A stretch of DNA of 64,000 nucleotides, from contig OZ018320.1 of NCBI GenBank assembly GCA_963969495.1, positions 75,614,162 through 75,678,161 of the forward strand. The letters are read 5' to 3'. The notes beneath the pieces were generated by a model. It saw only the letters and a program-made list of their open reading frames with translations, was not told the DNA's origin and did not search any database. The first letter of the stretch is position 1. Every line of letters starts with the position of its first letter. The DNA is from Ceratothoa steindachneri (taxonomy: Eukaryota > Arthropoda > Malacostraca > Isopoda > Cymothoidae). Positions 25,135 through 36,000 of the stretch are shown here, piece after piece. The position numbers were made by a program, and so were the translations under genes.

Positions 25135-26929
25135 CAAGGTGTGCCAGAAAAAAGTTAACCGTACTTTGAATTAGTATAACTCAAAACCTATAAGATATTT
25201 TTGAGTTCTGCAAAACAAATCAAATTTAACAACTATTTATCTGTCGATTCTAGAAAATTCATTAAATTCCCTTTTACGATATTGATACAATAATGGGTTT
25301 AGTGGAGGCTATCAAAATTATGTTTGCCCAAGGAAGTAAAATAATGAAACCTTGAAGTTTAAAATAAACAAATATATTTAAATCCTTTTTTAATAAAAAC
25401 GCCTCTTCATATGGGTAATAAAATTCATTTTTTAATTTTCTGAGCACCGTTTCCTTCCACATGTCCTCCATTTCTTAGCAAGCACAGTTGCGCCCTTGAT
25501 CGCATTGATTGAACAAGCTTTTTGATTAACTTGTGATTTTCCTTAAGTCTATTGACTTCACGTGTGATACTATCTCTTAACTGGTTGATGCTTTGTGGTG
25601 GAGTAGAATACACTTAATTCTTTAGATATCCCCATAAGAAATAATCGCACGGTGTTAAGTCAGGAGATCTTGGGGGCCATTCAATTGCATGATTTTGCGC
25701 GACAATGCGGTTGTCAAACGTTTCTCTTAGTTTTGTTCTTACAGCAAGCTGTCTATGAGCTTCTGCGCCTTCCTGAATCCACCTAATTCTATTGAATTGA
25801 TTGCCGTAAATATGGCGAAGTTCTGGGCAGATCCTTTCGTTGATCATGCTCAGGTAGGCAGCACCATTCAAGTTATTTTCGTAAAACAATGGACCGACAA
25901 GATAGCTATTCCCGCATATTCCATCCACAGAGACACTTTCTGCTGACAAATACGTGTGTCAAAGTAGAATGCTGAAGGGGGAGGGGGGTCAGCGGCGCAT
26001 ATTGCGGAATGTTATGGTTATTTACCTTTCCATTCATGACAAAGGCTGCCTCGTCACCAATCAAAATGTTTTCCAAGAAACGAGCAGGTTTATGGAGAAG
26101 CCATTCGAAAAATTGTCTACGACGAGGAAAATCAGTTTCAAGAAGCTGGTGTCTTGCATGCATCTTATAGGGATGCCATTTTAAGTCATGTTTAATAATG
26201 CGATTAATTGATGACTTTGACAATTGTAACCCATTCTTTCTGTGGATTTTGAAAAAGTGTCATCTGAACATTTTCGATATTTTCTGTTGTTCTTATGGTT
26301 CTCATACGACCTGAACGACCTATATTTAGATTTAAGCATATTCCTTCATGTTGGTATTTGCGAACATTTTTCAAAATTGTGGGCTTGCTTGGTGGGTGCC
26401 TACCTGGAAAACGTTGTTTAAATGAATCTTGTACTTGTTTAATACTGCCAGTCTTAATAAAAGTTTGTGACTACAAATACGCGTTGATCTTTTGTTAACT
26501 GCATAATTAAAAAGGTTCTATGGAAGTAAACTTTTACACAGAAATGCCTTGATTTGCTTAGTAAGCAATAATTACTAGACCATACCACAGCGTGGCTGAA
26601 AAACCACTGTAAAATGGCCTAAGCTTTGCTTGAAGAATCGCAGATTGACCTAGGCTACCTAGGCTCCCTACGCTTCTCTTGAAAGTGCACGGTGGCCTAG
26701 CCTTCCTCGGCCTCTTTTCATTATTTTACTTCCTTGCGCAAACATATTTTTTATAGCCTCCACTAAACCCATTAGTGTATCAATATCATAAAAGGGAATT
26801 TAATGAAATTGTCAGAATCGACAGATAAATAGTTGTTAAATAAAACACCTTTGCAGGATCCCAAAATCTCCAATAGTTTTGGAGTTATGCTAATTCAAAT
26901 TACGGTTAACTTTTTTCTGGGACACCTGG
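25135..26929 (-). mobile_element. rosa-like (DD41D) mariner transposon, near-complete
   Basis: About 1.8 kb with long terminal inverted repeats: 25135-25312 pairs with 26753-26929. Outer ends read CAAGGTGTGCCAGAAAAAAG and CCAGGTGTCCCAGAAAAAAG. TA flanks both ends (25133-25134 and 26930-26931), the target-site duplication of this superfamily. The insertion lies at the extreme 3' end of a LINE ORF. The 175-base repeats are long for a mariner. Confidence 0.9.
25425..26505 (-). pseudogene. DD41D mariner transposase
   Basis: Reads on the minus strand from an ATG at 26505: MQLTKDQRVFVV, then after shifts TGSIKQVQDSFKQRFPGR and PTILKNVRKYQHEG (N-terminal helix-turn-helix). Next are SKSSINRIIKHDLKWHPYKM and FLENILIGDEAAFVMNGKV (first Asp). 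A frame break near 25930 leads to VSVDGICGNSYLVGPLF. WIQEGAEAHRQ has Glu in place of the second Asp. IEWPPRSPDLTPCDYFLWGYL carries the third Asp 41 residues after that position, which defines the DD41D (rosa) type. The C-terminus is GGHVEGN-like. Total about 360 residues, normal for the family. Shifts and the Asp-to-Glu change suggest it is inactive. Confidence 0.85.
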
Positions 26930-27280
26930 TAGATAAAAATTACCTCAAGAAAAAATCAAAAATCTTAATAGGACACCCTGATTATGAACTTAATACATGT
27001 GATCATGTATGTCTTTGTGCGGGTATGGAACGTAAATACTCGCATGCCGCCAGACAATCGTGGGAACGAAAAAAATTTGTCGTTTGAGTTCACCTTCGTC
27101 TCTTCTCTCTCCCCCCCCACCCTTCCGCAACAGGCGACAGGAAGTCTGACGAAAGAAGGCAAATCTCACAGAGAAGCCTAAATTATATTTGCTTTCTTTA
27201 TGATACCATGGAGATTGTTCAGAAGGCGCTGCAATAAGCGAATTGTCGTGAATGGAATCTCTCTCTCGATTTCCCACAGT
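26930..27280. other. Unassigned interval, includes possible LINE 3' UTR
   Basis: No motif recognised. A C-run lies at 27109-27118. Confidence 0.4.
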
Positions 27281-28140
27281 CCGCGGTATAAATGACAACG
27301 CCATTCACCCCTCTACAGCAGTGTCCCAAACCTACTCGCGTAACCCTCACGTTGAACGAGAGTCGTTGCCGTAACGTATCGACTGCCAACGCGCCGCCGA
27401 GTTAACTTGGTCGCTGTCTCAAAGTGTTCCTGAGGCAAATCCCGCCCCGCAGAGTCTGTGACTAGAAGAATACGTTCTGTTGCTCAACGTAACTTGAGAA
27501 AGGAAAAGGAACATCCAAATAGTTACTGGAAGTTACTATTTGTTAGTGTCACATCCAGTTAGGAGTGAACTAACCGGAACTGCAGTCAGCAGCCCCGAAC
27601 CCGTCGTCTTATCCCCCCTCTCCGCGAGAACTCGTGTTAACGCCACCCGAACCACCCCGTCTGGACCTGAGTAGTCGTCTCTCCAATCCATCACATTTAA
27701 TGGTAATCTGTAAACCCAGTGATCCTCTATTCTTAAATTACCTATTTAATTAACAGTGATTGATACTCCCATTGAGTCATTATAAATATAGACGCTTAAC
27801 GGTAGTGTTATCCTCCTCTCCTTGTTTAAAGAGATTCAAGTGAGTCATTCCCTGATATTATTACTTATAATTGCTGTCAACCCGGACTAATCCGTGTTTA
27901 ATATTTAATCCTTATTTACCTAAATGCCCGTTTAACTTTTGCTACTACTTATTATTTTTGTGTAAAGTAAAGTTTATTTTTGTACGTGTGTTTATTTGTG
28001 GCTCCTCCTTTTTGACGTACCCTTGGCAAGACTTTAATTAAGAATCCCTTCGGCTAATTTATTCAACCTGTATTATGCACTCTTAGAATTTAACAAACAC
28101 AAACCTCCCCCCAGTAACAAGTGGGACTTTTATAGTGAGA
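27281..28140 (+). other. Possible LTR-like or promoter block
   Basis: GGTATAAATG at 27284-27293 looks like a TATA box. It is followed by about 800 bases with no coding, AT-rich toward the end, and then TGCACTCTTAGA at 28076-28087, the inverse of the motif at 17363, 44885 and 48653. Orientation is opposite to those three. No gag or pol was seen downstream. Confidence 0.27.
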
Positions 28141-28330
28141 ATCCTGGTCGCGGCACAACTCGCCTCTAACCAGCTTTCGCAAGTTCAGTAGGAATTAAAG
28201 CCTATATATATATATGATCGTAGATTGAGTCATAGGGTCAATACCATCGACTTAAACAAAAGCGGTGTGTCCAGATCAAGGACTAGAATAATTATTGGAC
28301 CAGACTGTGAGCAATTCTAGGACGACAGTC

Positions 28331-28333
<3 letters not shown>

Positions 28334-28404
<71 letters not shown>

Positions 28405-28443
28405 AAATAAATAAAAAATAAAAATAAAATAAAATAAAATAAA
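28334..28443. repeat. (TA)n followed by (AAAAT)n-like A-rich repeat
   Basis: TA tract to 28397, then AAAATAAAAATAAAT-type sequence to about 28443. Confidence 0.95.
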
Positions 28444-28794
28444 CAAAAGATCCGAAGTGGACAAATTAATTACTGAAGTAAAGAACACAAATATTAATCA
28501 AAAAAGTAAAGGATCCAAAAAGGACACCGTACATACGCAACGCACATGTAAGACAATAATAAATGAGCAATCTCTGCTGCCACAATTGAAATATTCAAGA
28601 ATACAAAGGCTTGAATGCTTCCATGACGTCTAATTGAAACGTAAACAAAACCTAAGAAGCAAAAATGGAGATATTGCCAGACGTACTGGCACACTAATTC
28701 TTCTACTAAATTACCATTTTTTCTAACTTTACTCTCTTACTATCCCACACCTATTTCCCATCTTTTATTGAAACTGAAACTGAAACTTCCAGGG

Positions 28795-29125
28795 AAAATT
28801 GACTTTGAGAGAGTTATTAGAAATTCACTTTGAGATAGTTGTTAGAAATTGATTTTGAGAGAGTTATTAGAAATACTTGAGAGACATATAGTAAATTGAT
28901 TTGAAGAGACTTATTAGAAATTGATTTTGAGACGGTTATTAGAAATTGATTTTAAGAGTTATTAGAAATTGATTTTGAGAGACTTATTAGAAAATAATTT
29001 TGAAAGACTTATTAGAAATTGATTTTGAAAGACATTAAAAATTTATTTTGAAAGAGCTATTAGAAATTGATTTTGAAAGCGTGATTACAATTTCATTTTG
29101 AGAGAGTTATTAGAAATGGAATATT
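28795..29125. repeat. Minisatellite, about 26-base unit
   Basis: About 13 copies of ATTGATTTTGAGAGAGTTATTAGAA with small length changes. Confidence 0.93.
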
Positions 29126-29159
29126 AGTTAGTTATTACCTAACACTATATTTTAAGAAA

Positions 29160-29620
29160 CGGATTTTTGGATCGGTTGAAATTTTTTTTTTCTTTTAGTC
29201 TATATGTACAAATTGATCAAAAGCAAATGGCGAAGTTCATACAAATAAATATGATTATATAATATTTTGGCATTATTTAAAACCAAATGAATTACAAATG
29301 GTGAACTTCAGAAAATTTATTAAAATTAAGATATAGATAGTTATTTTGGTTAGAAAAAATGAGCCCGGACGATTCTTTTTCCGTATTTTAAAAGAAATCC
29401 GATGTTTTGTTTTTTACTTTAGCTCTAGAAAATAAGGATGGATTAGAAGAAACATACCAAGAGTAAATTTTTAAGTGACAAGAGATGGTTTTTCGTATAT
29501 TAAATATTTTTATCCAAGTTATTTCTAGGAGTTTATTTATAAAACGAAAAAATAGAGCTCAGGGCTGTATTTTGGGAAATTCAAAGCTTTTATCAAAGTT
29601 ATTTCTAAGAGTTGATTAAG
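29160..29620 (-). repeat. Inverted copy of the AT-rich dispersed repeat at 21.2 kb
   Basis: AATTACAAATGGTGAACTTC at 29289-29308 is the reverse complement of the core at 21310-21330. TTATTTCTAGGAG and TTATTTCTAAGAG further right match the inverse of TTAGAAATAACC near 21412. Confidence 0.5.
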
Positions 29621-30118
29621 AATTTGAAAAAAAAACAGCCGTCAGGGCTGGTCATCACACACAACCAATCAAAACGCCACTATCATTCCTTGCTCGGCTT
29701 CAGGACCTAGCACGCATTCACGCACATACACTTCACGGTTTCAAGTAATCCTAGGAGTCGTTATACAAATCACGCAGAACACGGGTCCCCCTCCCCCCGG
29801 GATGAAGAAGGTTCTTACTTGTTCGCTGGTGTGTGTTAAAAACTTCAAATACCCCTCCCCCCCACCTCGCAAACAAAGATCACCGGCAGCGCTTTCTTGC
29901 TTAGGGGACACAGAGCAAAAATGGCTGGTGACGTCACCAGCCAGAAAGGTCGACTGGCAACTCTGACTCCATAAAAATATTCTGCGAAGCTGCTTCGCTT
30001 GGACTTGGTTCATTAAATTTATAAAGACAAGAAATTTCTATCCTTTAAAATAATAAATTTTGCTGCTACTTTACTTTTCATTTTCACTAAATCAGCTTCA
30101 ATCGGTCGATTACATTAT
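29621..30118. other. Unassigned interval
   Basis: No gene seen. The frame 29741-30013 on the minus strand has no recognisable domain. Confidence 0.45.
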
Positions 30119-30150
30119 GTTTTAGGCTAGGTTAGGTTAGGTTAGGTTAT
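30119..30150 (+). repeat. (TTAGG)n arthropod-type telomere repeat, interstitial
   Basis: TTAGG, CTAGG, then three exact TTAGG units. Far too short for a telomere. Confidence 0.75.
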
Positions 30151-30357
30151 ATAACGAAAAAAGTACCAAAATCGGGAGTTTTGTCTTTATAAGTAAAACG
30201 CATTTTTAAGCTATTCGTTCACACTCGTGGATCCCATGGCTGTTTCACAGGCAGTTGCCCAGGTGATGTCACCAGCCAGTTTGGGTTTGTGTTTCCTAAA
30301 CAAACAAGGTCTGCTGAACAAAATGTCGCGTGCCCTCACTTATTCTGATTTATGATC

Positions 30358-30568
30358 ACACCTAACATAGTATAGCATACCATACCTTATACTAGAATAA
30401 CCTATTATAGCCTTAGTTAGTTAGCCTATCGTAGGCTAAAATAGTATTACCTAGCATAGCTTAGCATAGCAGAGCATAACCCTCCCTAACCTATTATACT
30501 TTAGCCTACCCTAGCATAGCATAGCATAGCCCTATCTAGCATAGTATAGCTTAACATAGCTTAGCATA
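30358..30568. repeat. Degenerate ATAGC/TAGCATAGC repeat
   Basis: Many copies of TAGCATAGC, TTAGCATAG and close variants. It directly borders the left end of the Merlin element. Confidence 0.8.
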
Positions 30569-32067
30569 GTAGATTACGGACCCCAGCCTTGTTTAAGGTC
30601 CGTATTCTACATTAGAGGATGTTTGGGGTCCGTATTCTCCATATGGCTATTTTAAGTAGGTTTTATTATAAAACCTAATTTTCCATTAAATTTCAATATT
30701 TGAAAAGTTGCTTCACCGAAATAAAATATTATTCAATTTTTTTTCCTTGGGTCTGTATTCTCCATTGGGTTAATTTATTAGGTTTTTATACCTTCTTGTT
30801 AAATTTCAATATTTGGAAAGTTGCTTCACCGAAATAAAATATTATTCATTTTTTTTCCAATAGGAAATTTTTTTAGCTTTTAAATTTTCATCAGTCATTT
30901 TCAAAAGAATGATTGAGGTAATAATCTCATCCCCTAAAAAAATATATTTATAATTTTGGACAATTTACCCATCGTGAATAGATCTATTTTCCAAGATGTA
31001 GTGTGCCCTCTAATATCAACTGAAGAGACTTTGACGCTTATTAACTGGATGAAACAGCCACGCCTTCATGCTATTGAAATGAAGTGTTGCAGCTGTCATC
31101 AAAATATGAACTGGACTAAACATTCCTCATCTCTAGACAAATTACAGACTGTACCAAATACAAAACAAGAACATCAATACGTTCTAAATTTTTTTTTAGT
31201 CAATCAAAGCTACCTGTGAAGACATGGATATTCGCCATTTATTTTTGGAGTGAAAGAGCCTCCCCACAAAATGCAATGAATCAGTTTAATGTTTCAGAAA
31301 AAACTATCGACTTCTATCGTACAGTTTTTTCAGAGGTGTAGAAATAAACGAGTCATGTTTTTCACACAAAACCAAACACCATCGTAGAAGATTTCGAGCA
31401 CGCCATTATGGGTTTTTTGGTCTTGTTGACACAAGCAATAAACCTGCTATAGGATATATGGAAATTGTGGAAAAATGAAATGCAGAAACGTTACTACCAA
31501 TTATACTAAAAATAGTACAACCTGGAACTGTAATTCATAGTGACGAATGGTAGGCTTACGGCGTATTCAACAAGATATTGGATTTACTCACAGAAAAGTG
31601 AATCATTAGCTTTGTTTTATTGACCCAATTACTCAAGTACACACACAAATTATCGAAAGCTATTGGAATAGGCAAAAAAGTTGGGTAAAATCAATGCATG
31701 GATGTAGGAGAGTACGCTTAAATTCATACTTAGACGAATTTATGTGGATGAAAGGCACATAAACACTACATTTTTTCATTTTTGTAATACCATTAGTTCA
31801 CAATATTCTTTTAATTAAACTTATAATAAATATGACGTTTTATAATAACCTTTTAATTAATCAAAGACAACTTTTTATATTAAGTAGTAAAAACAAGAAA
31901 GCTAACCTAACCATTGAGTTGAATTAAAAAAATATATATTAGTTTGTTTTATTCATTTTAATTGAGTTTTGTATTCTTCATTTGGGAAAGAATTGGGGCG
32001 TAATCTACATAAGGCCAAAGTTGGGGTACTTATTCGCAATATGGGTTACTTGGGGTCCGTAATCTAC
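30569..32067 (+). mobile_element. Merlin-type (IS1595/ISXO2-like) DNA transposon
   Basis: About 1.5 kb with a perfect 17-base terminal inverted repeat GTAGATTACGGACCCCA (30569-30585 and 32051-32067). GGGGTCCGTATTCT-like words recur inside both ends. A roughly 117-base tandem duplication (about 30640-30755 and 30757-30870) lies in the left non-coding part. No clear 8-9-base target duplication is visible. Confidence 0.8.
30956..31760 (+). pseudogene. ISXO2-like (IS1595/Merlin) transposase
   Basis: Plus-strand pieces in order: ISTEETLTLINWMKQPRLH and MKCCSCHQNMNWTKHSSS (30956-31140), matching the N-terminal zinc-ribbon region with its CxxC. Then a helical part with FSEVCRNKRV-like sequence. Around 31525-31560 is GTVIHSDEW (catalytic Asp region), then GFTHRKVNH and FIDPITQVHTQIIES (HTQ-IE block), and KSMHGCRRVRLNSYLDEFMW at the C-terminus (31690-31755). 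These are the hallmarks of the DDE_Tnp_IS1595 domain. Several stops and shifts break the frame, so it is inactive. About 270 residues would fit the family. This group is uncommon among eukaryotic transposons compared with Tc1/mariner. Confidence 0.8.
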
Positions 32068-32074
32068 ATATGAT

Positions 32075-32385
32075 CTGCCAGAACAAAATAATTCCCGGGA
32101 TAAACTTGGGAGGACTTTGGCAATTATATCATTCGAAAGAGAATGTAAAACAACATAAGGGTTTCAAATTTCGTTAGAATCGGACGAATAGTTATGTTAT
32201 TATTGCCAAAACAAAATAATTCCCGGGCTAACTTTGGGAGGACTTTGACAATTATAACATCTGAAAGAGAATGTAAAACAACAAGGTTTTCAAATTTCGT
32301 TAGAATCGTCCGAATAGTTATGATGTTATTACTCAAACAAAATAAAAGCAAAACGGGGACCGACCGACAGACATAGTGAGGTGTA
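32075..32385. repeat. Two tandem 125-base units, related to 62.35-62.48 and 63.53-63.67 kb
   Basis: Units start with CAAAATAATTCCCGGG and contain GGGAGGACTTTG, GAAAGAGAATGTAAAACAAC and TTCAAATTTCGTTAGAATCG. The block ends GGGGACCGACCGACAGACATAG. It is the reverse complement, with divergence, of the left part of the 500-base units near the window end (CTATGTCGGTCC, CATTCTAACGAAGTTTGAAAC). Confidence 0.8.
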
Positions 32386-34286
32386 GAGTCACTCGTGACT
32401 AAAAAGTGCCTTGCCTGCTTTTTGAGATCACCAGAGATTGTCATGTTGATCTTTATGTTGGTTTCATTATCTTGTCATGGAGTGTCCGTCATGACCAGGA
32501 GACGGATGGCGTTACCTACCTACCTCTACAAATGCTACCCCAAATGGGGTAAATTTAAGGATCAAAGGGGGTTTCTAAAGATTTCTCTATATGTCCTGTG
32601 ACATCTTGCTGCATACTTGATTATGTCGTTGAAATTTGTGTAATGAAGTATGGGGTATCTGGTCATTTTTCTACACAAGATAATAAAGTATTTATGAAAG
32701 CTTACAAACGGTTTTATTAAGATAGCCTGAGATTACTCATTTTCATATATTCTTTCATAATCATACACTAAAAGCTCTCATATTTGTTAAATTTGATCTA
32801 AACTATATTTTTTTCCATAAAGATGTTACCATTATATTTATTGAAAGACGTTAATTGAGGAGTTAGGCTGCATTTTGACATTTCCTCTTCAGTTTAAAGA
32901 CGAGGCTTCTCTCCGAAGCCCGAAAGCAGACTTGTTTCGACTTCTCTCATAGGCCCGGTTTATGTGCATAGTGAAGTGTAAAAGCAGAGAACTCTGAGCT
33001 TTAAAGCCTATTAATTTCCTTAGAAAACAAAGTAAATTTGGTAAAGAGAAGCAACATCGTTGATTAATTAATTTTTTTTATTTGAATATTATGTTTATGC
33101 GAGCATAGCATAGATAAGCTTTGGAATTTGTAATCATCATTATCCTCTATCTATGGCCCTAGAACCTAGTTAATTTTGTGCTCTAATCAGGATAGGTTGG
33201 AAACGCGTAATTAAAGTTACCATGTTTTGGTAACGGGTCCCTCACAAAAAGAACCTACTATTTAGGTTGTTTCAAAGCCCCACTTACATCGGTGAGGGAG
33301 CATTAATTTGTCATCCAGATATGTAATTAGCCCGCCATTCATGAGCTGTGGGACCGAATGAAATTCAACCTGATGTCAGCGAGTTCAAATGAAGCCTCGA
33401 ACTCCGAAGGGCCTACTTTAAAAGGCAAAACTCATTCAACAAAATGTATTGTCGAAAATGTTTTAATTTGACTTTCCAGTATCAATATCCTGCATTTCAA
33501 AGACCTTTTTTACTCCATCCAATTAAAAAATTTAATTGTTATTTTTGCATTATTTGGGTATTCAAATATTTCAAAATGATGACATTATTTCACTGCAGGG
33601 AGAAATGGAGTTAATGGTCGCTGCCCCTCCCCCATCTTGCGTTTTTGATGGATTCTACAAGGATTGGGCCAAAGAACTGATCTCGTTATTTTATATGTTT
33701 AGTTATTAAATAACTAATATTGTTATTCGAATTTAATAGATAAAACATACCTTTCATTTCCTTTTTACGTTAGATACTTTCGCCTCTCCAGTTTACACAC
33801 GGCTAATTCTGGTTTTCCATTGATCTACACGAAGTCTTTTCTCCTCTCTCAGAAGCTCCTTTGTTTCTTTTAGATCTCAAATCGACTCAAAACTTCTCAT
33901 GACTGTCGACATGATCTCACGCAAAACAAACAAACCGTATAACATGTTATATCAGTAACTATAACCTGACACGATCGGATGAAAAAGGTGGTAACCATAT
34001 AGTGCGATCCATTTGTCGACAAAAAGACTGCATCGTCTAAAGTTGCGTGCCGACGCGGAGTACTCTTGCGATTCGATTTTTGAACTCTCCATTTATTCGA
34101 CGCCTCTAAGACACGTCCAATTCAAACGATGTGCGACAGCGATTTGAAGAGTGAAAATGAAAGCGAATGAAAGAAGAAATTTATTGAGTTGTTTATTCTT
34201 TATACTTGCCCCATTTGTCAATGTATACCACTTAAATGGATGCACCAGGTAGAGAAGTATTCGCTAGTAGGCAAAATGAAACAGCA

Positions 34287-34288
<2 letters not shown>
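32386..34288. other. Unassigned interval
   Basis: No gene recognised. Positions 32880-33090 carry part of the dispersed repeat described at 21161-21900. Confidence 0.45.

Positions 34289-34354
<66 letters not shown>
34289..34354. repeat. (TA)n microsatellite
   Basis: TA tract at the 3' end of the minus-strand PLE copy. Confidence 0.98.
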
Positions 34355-34357
<3 letters not shown>

Positions 34358-34797
34358 TATGTACCACGGAAGGAAACTGAATAAAAGGCGGATTGGAGTT
34401 AGTACTTTCGTCTATTCAACATTTTCAAACTCAATGGTAAGAAAAATAAGACACACAGTATTTATACTAAGCACGTCACCCTATGAGGTCAACATTTTCA
34501 GATAAGTCGGATTTTAGAAAAAGTGATAAAATTGGATCTAGCGAAAACAGGCCTGGGCTAATGTTGAGAGGGAGACTAAAAATGATTCCAGGATATTTCT
34601 CTTTATAAAATCATTACTATGGATTATAGTATCAGTTTTTGACTAGTTAATTCCGTGTCCCATTTTGGAATTGTGGATAGCTAAGGCATTATTCAGATAT
34701 CTCCTAATTACTGCATTTTTGTGTTGTTGTGTCCTTATGGAAACATTTTTGGAAGTTTGGCCTACATAGAATAAATTACAATCTAAACATGGAATAA
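34355..34797 (-). mobile_element. PLE 3' end, inverted partial copy
   Basis: Minus-strand sequence from mid GIY-YIG (CLDCNLFYVGQTSKNVSIRT) through the end of the ORF to the tail (GTACTAACTCCAATC near 34402) next to (TA)n. 34648-34796 is an almost exact reverse complement of 35802-35948. The junction with the plus copy is at about 34797. Confidence 0.88.
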
Positions 34798-35950
34798 GAC
34801 CAATCATAAGTGCCACTGCTTCAATCCAATATAAACTTTTAAAATACTAGGAGAAAATTTACTTTTTCCTATCTTAGGAACTATATCCCCTTCGCATATA
34901 AAAAAAATTTCCTTGACGTTTGCAATAAATTAAACAATATGAGAGTAACATCAGATCTGAGACTAGTCAGTTTTGATGTCACCTCATTATTCACCAAAGA
35001 GCCCATTGACGACTTATTAGACTTCCTAGCCTCTATTCTAAATGCTTATGACCTCCTTTTACCAACCAATACGATCATTGAGCTTATTTGTTTATGTATT
35101 AAAAAATGTAAATTTAGTTTCAAAGGCAAATTCTATGAACAAGTGTTTGGTATGGCTATGGGCAATCCCTTATTGTCAAATTTATATATTGAATTTTTCG
35201 AAACTAGGTTGATCCCCCTTTCTTTGGTCTACTCAAATTGTTTGATTCCGCTATGTTGACGACATCCTGGTAATTTTAAACAACAGTTTTGACATCGATA
35301 GTTTTCTTTTAGTTATCAACTCATTGGTTTCGTCAATTAAATTAACCGTAGAAAAGGAAGTAAATAAGAGCCTTCCATTTTTGGATGTCCTAATAATTAG
35401 AGAACCACATAGATTTAAATTTACTGTTTATAGGAAACCGACAAATAAATTTATCTTATGTCCATTTTTATTCAAGTCATGTCCAAAATATAAAATCTGC
35501 TGTTTTTAACTCAATTTATCTTAGGGCTCTTCAAATATGTAGTCCCGACTATATAGATAAAGAATGCACACAAATTGAAGATATTGCTACCAATTTATGC
35601 TACCCAAAGTACTTTCTAGAAAAATGCATGAATATAGCCAAAAAAACATTTTATAATTGTAAATTAGAGACAATAGAACCTCGTAAAAACCTATTAATTT
35701 TACCCTATCATGATAATTTTATGCCCATTCTAAAACAACATAATATTAAAAAATCTCTTAATACAGTATAGCCCCAATAATGATAATAATGTAATTTACC
35801 GAATTCCATATTTAAATTGTAATTTATTCTATGTAGGCCAAACTTCCAAAAATGTTTCCATAAGGACACAACAACACAAAAATGCAGTAATTAGGAGATA
35901 TCTGAATAATGCCTTAGCTATCCACAATTCCAAAATGGGACACGGAATTA
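34798..35950 (+). pseudogene. PLE RT and GIY-YIG endonuclease, 5'-truncated
   Basis: Plus-strand coding pieces: RPIISATASIQYKLLKYL at the left edge, then 34939-35259 LVSFDVTSLFTKEPIDDLL (motif A) and YEQVFGMAMGNPLLSNLYIEFFE (motif B). A frame shift near 35250 leads to the YVDDI region (GACGACATCC readable), then SIKLTVEKEVNKSLPFLDVL and FTVYRKPTNKF. A shift at 35455 leads to LSYVHFYSSH and LRALQICSPDYID. After a stop at 35768 comes CNLFYVGQTSKNVSIRTQQHKNAVI (GIY-YIG). The sequence breaks off at GHGI, where an ATT repeat has grown. It is closest to the copy at 2604-3765. Confidence 0.87.
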
Positions 35951-35974
35951 TTATTATTATTATTATTATTATTT
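35942..35974. repeat. (ATT)n microsatellite grown within PLE sequence
   Basis: The inverted twin reads GGAATTAACTAG at this point; here it is GGAATTATTATT and onward. Confidence 0.9.
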
Positions 35975-36000
35975 TCTTTTGGGTTGAATGCCCTTTTGTA

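Noticed and set aside
30119..30150. A chromosome end
   Set aside because: Only about five units and flanked on both sides by ordinary repeats.
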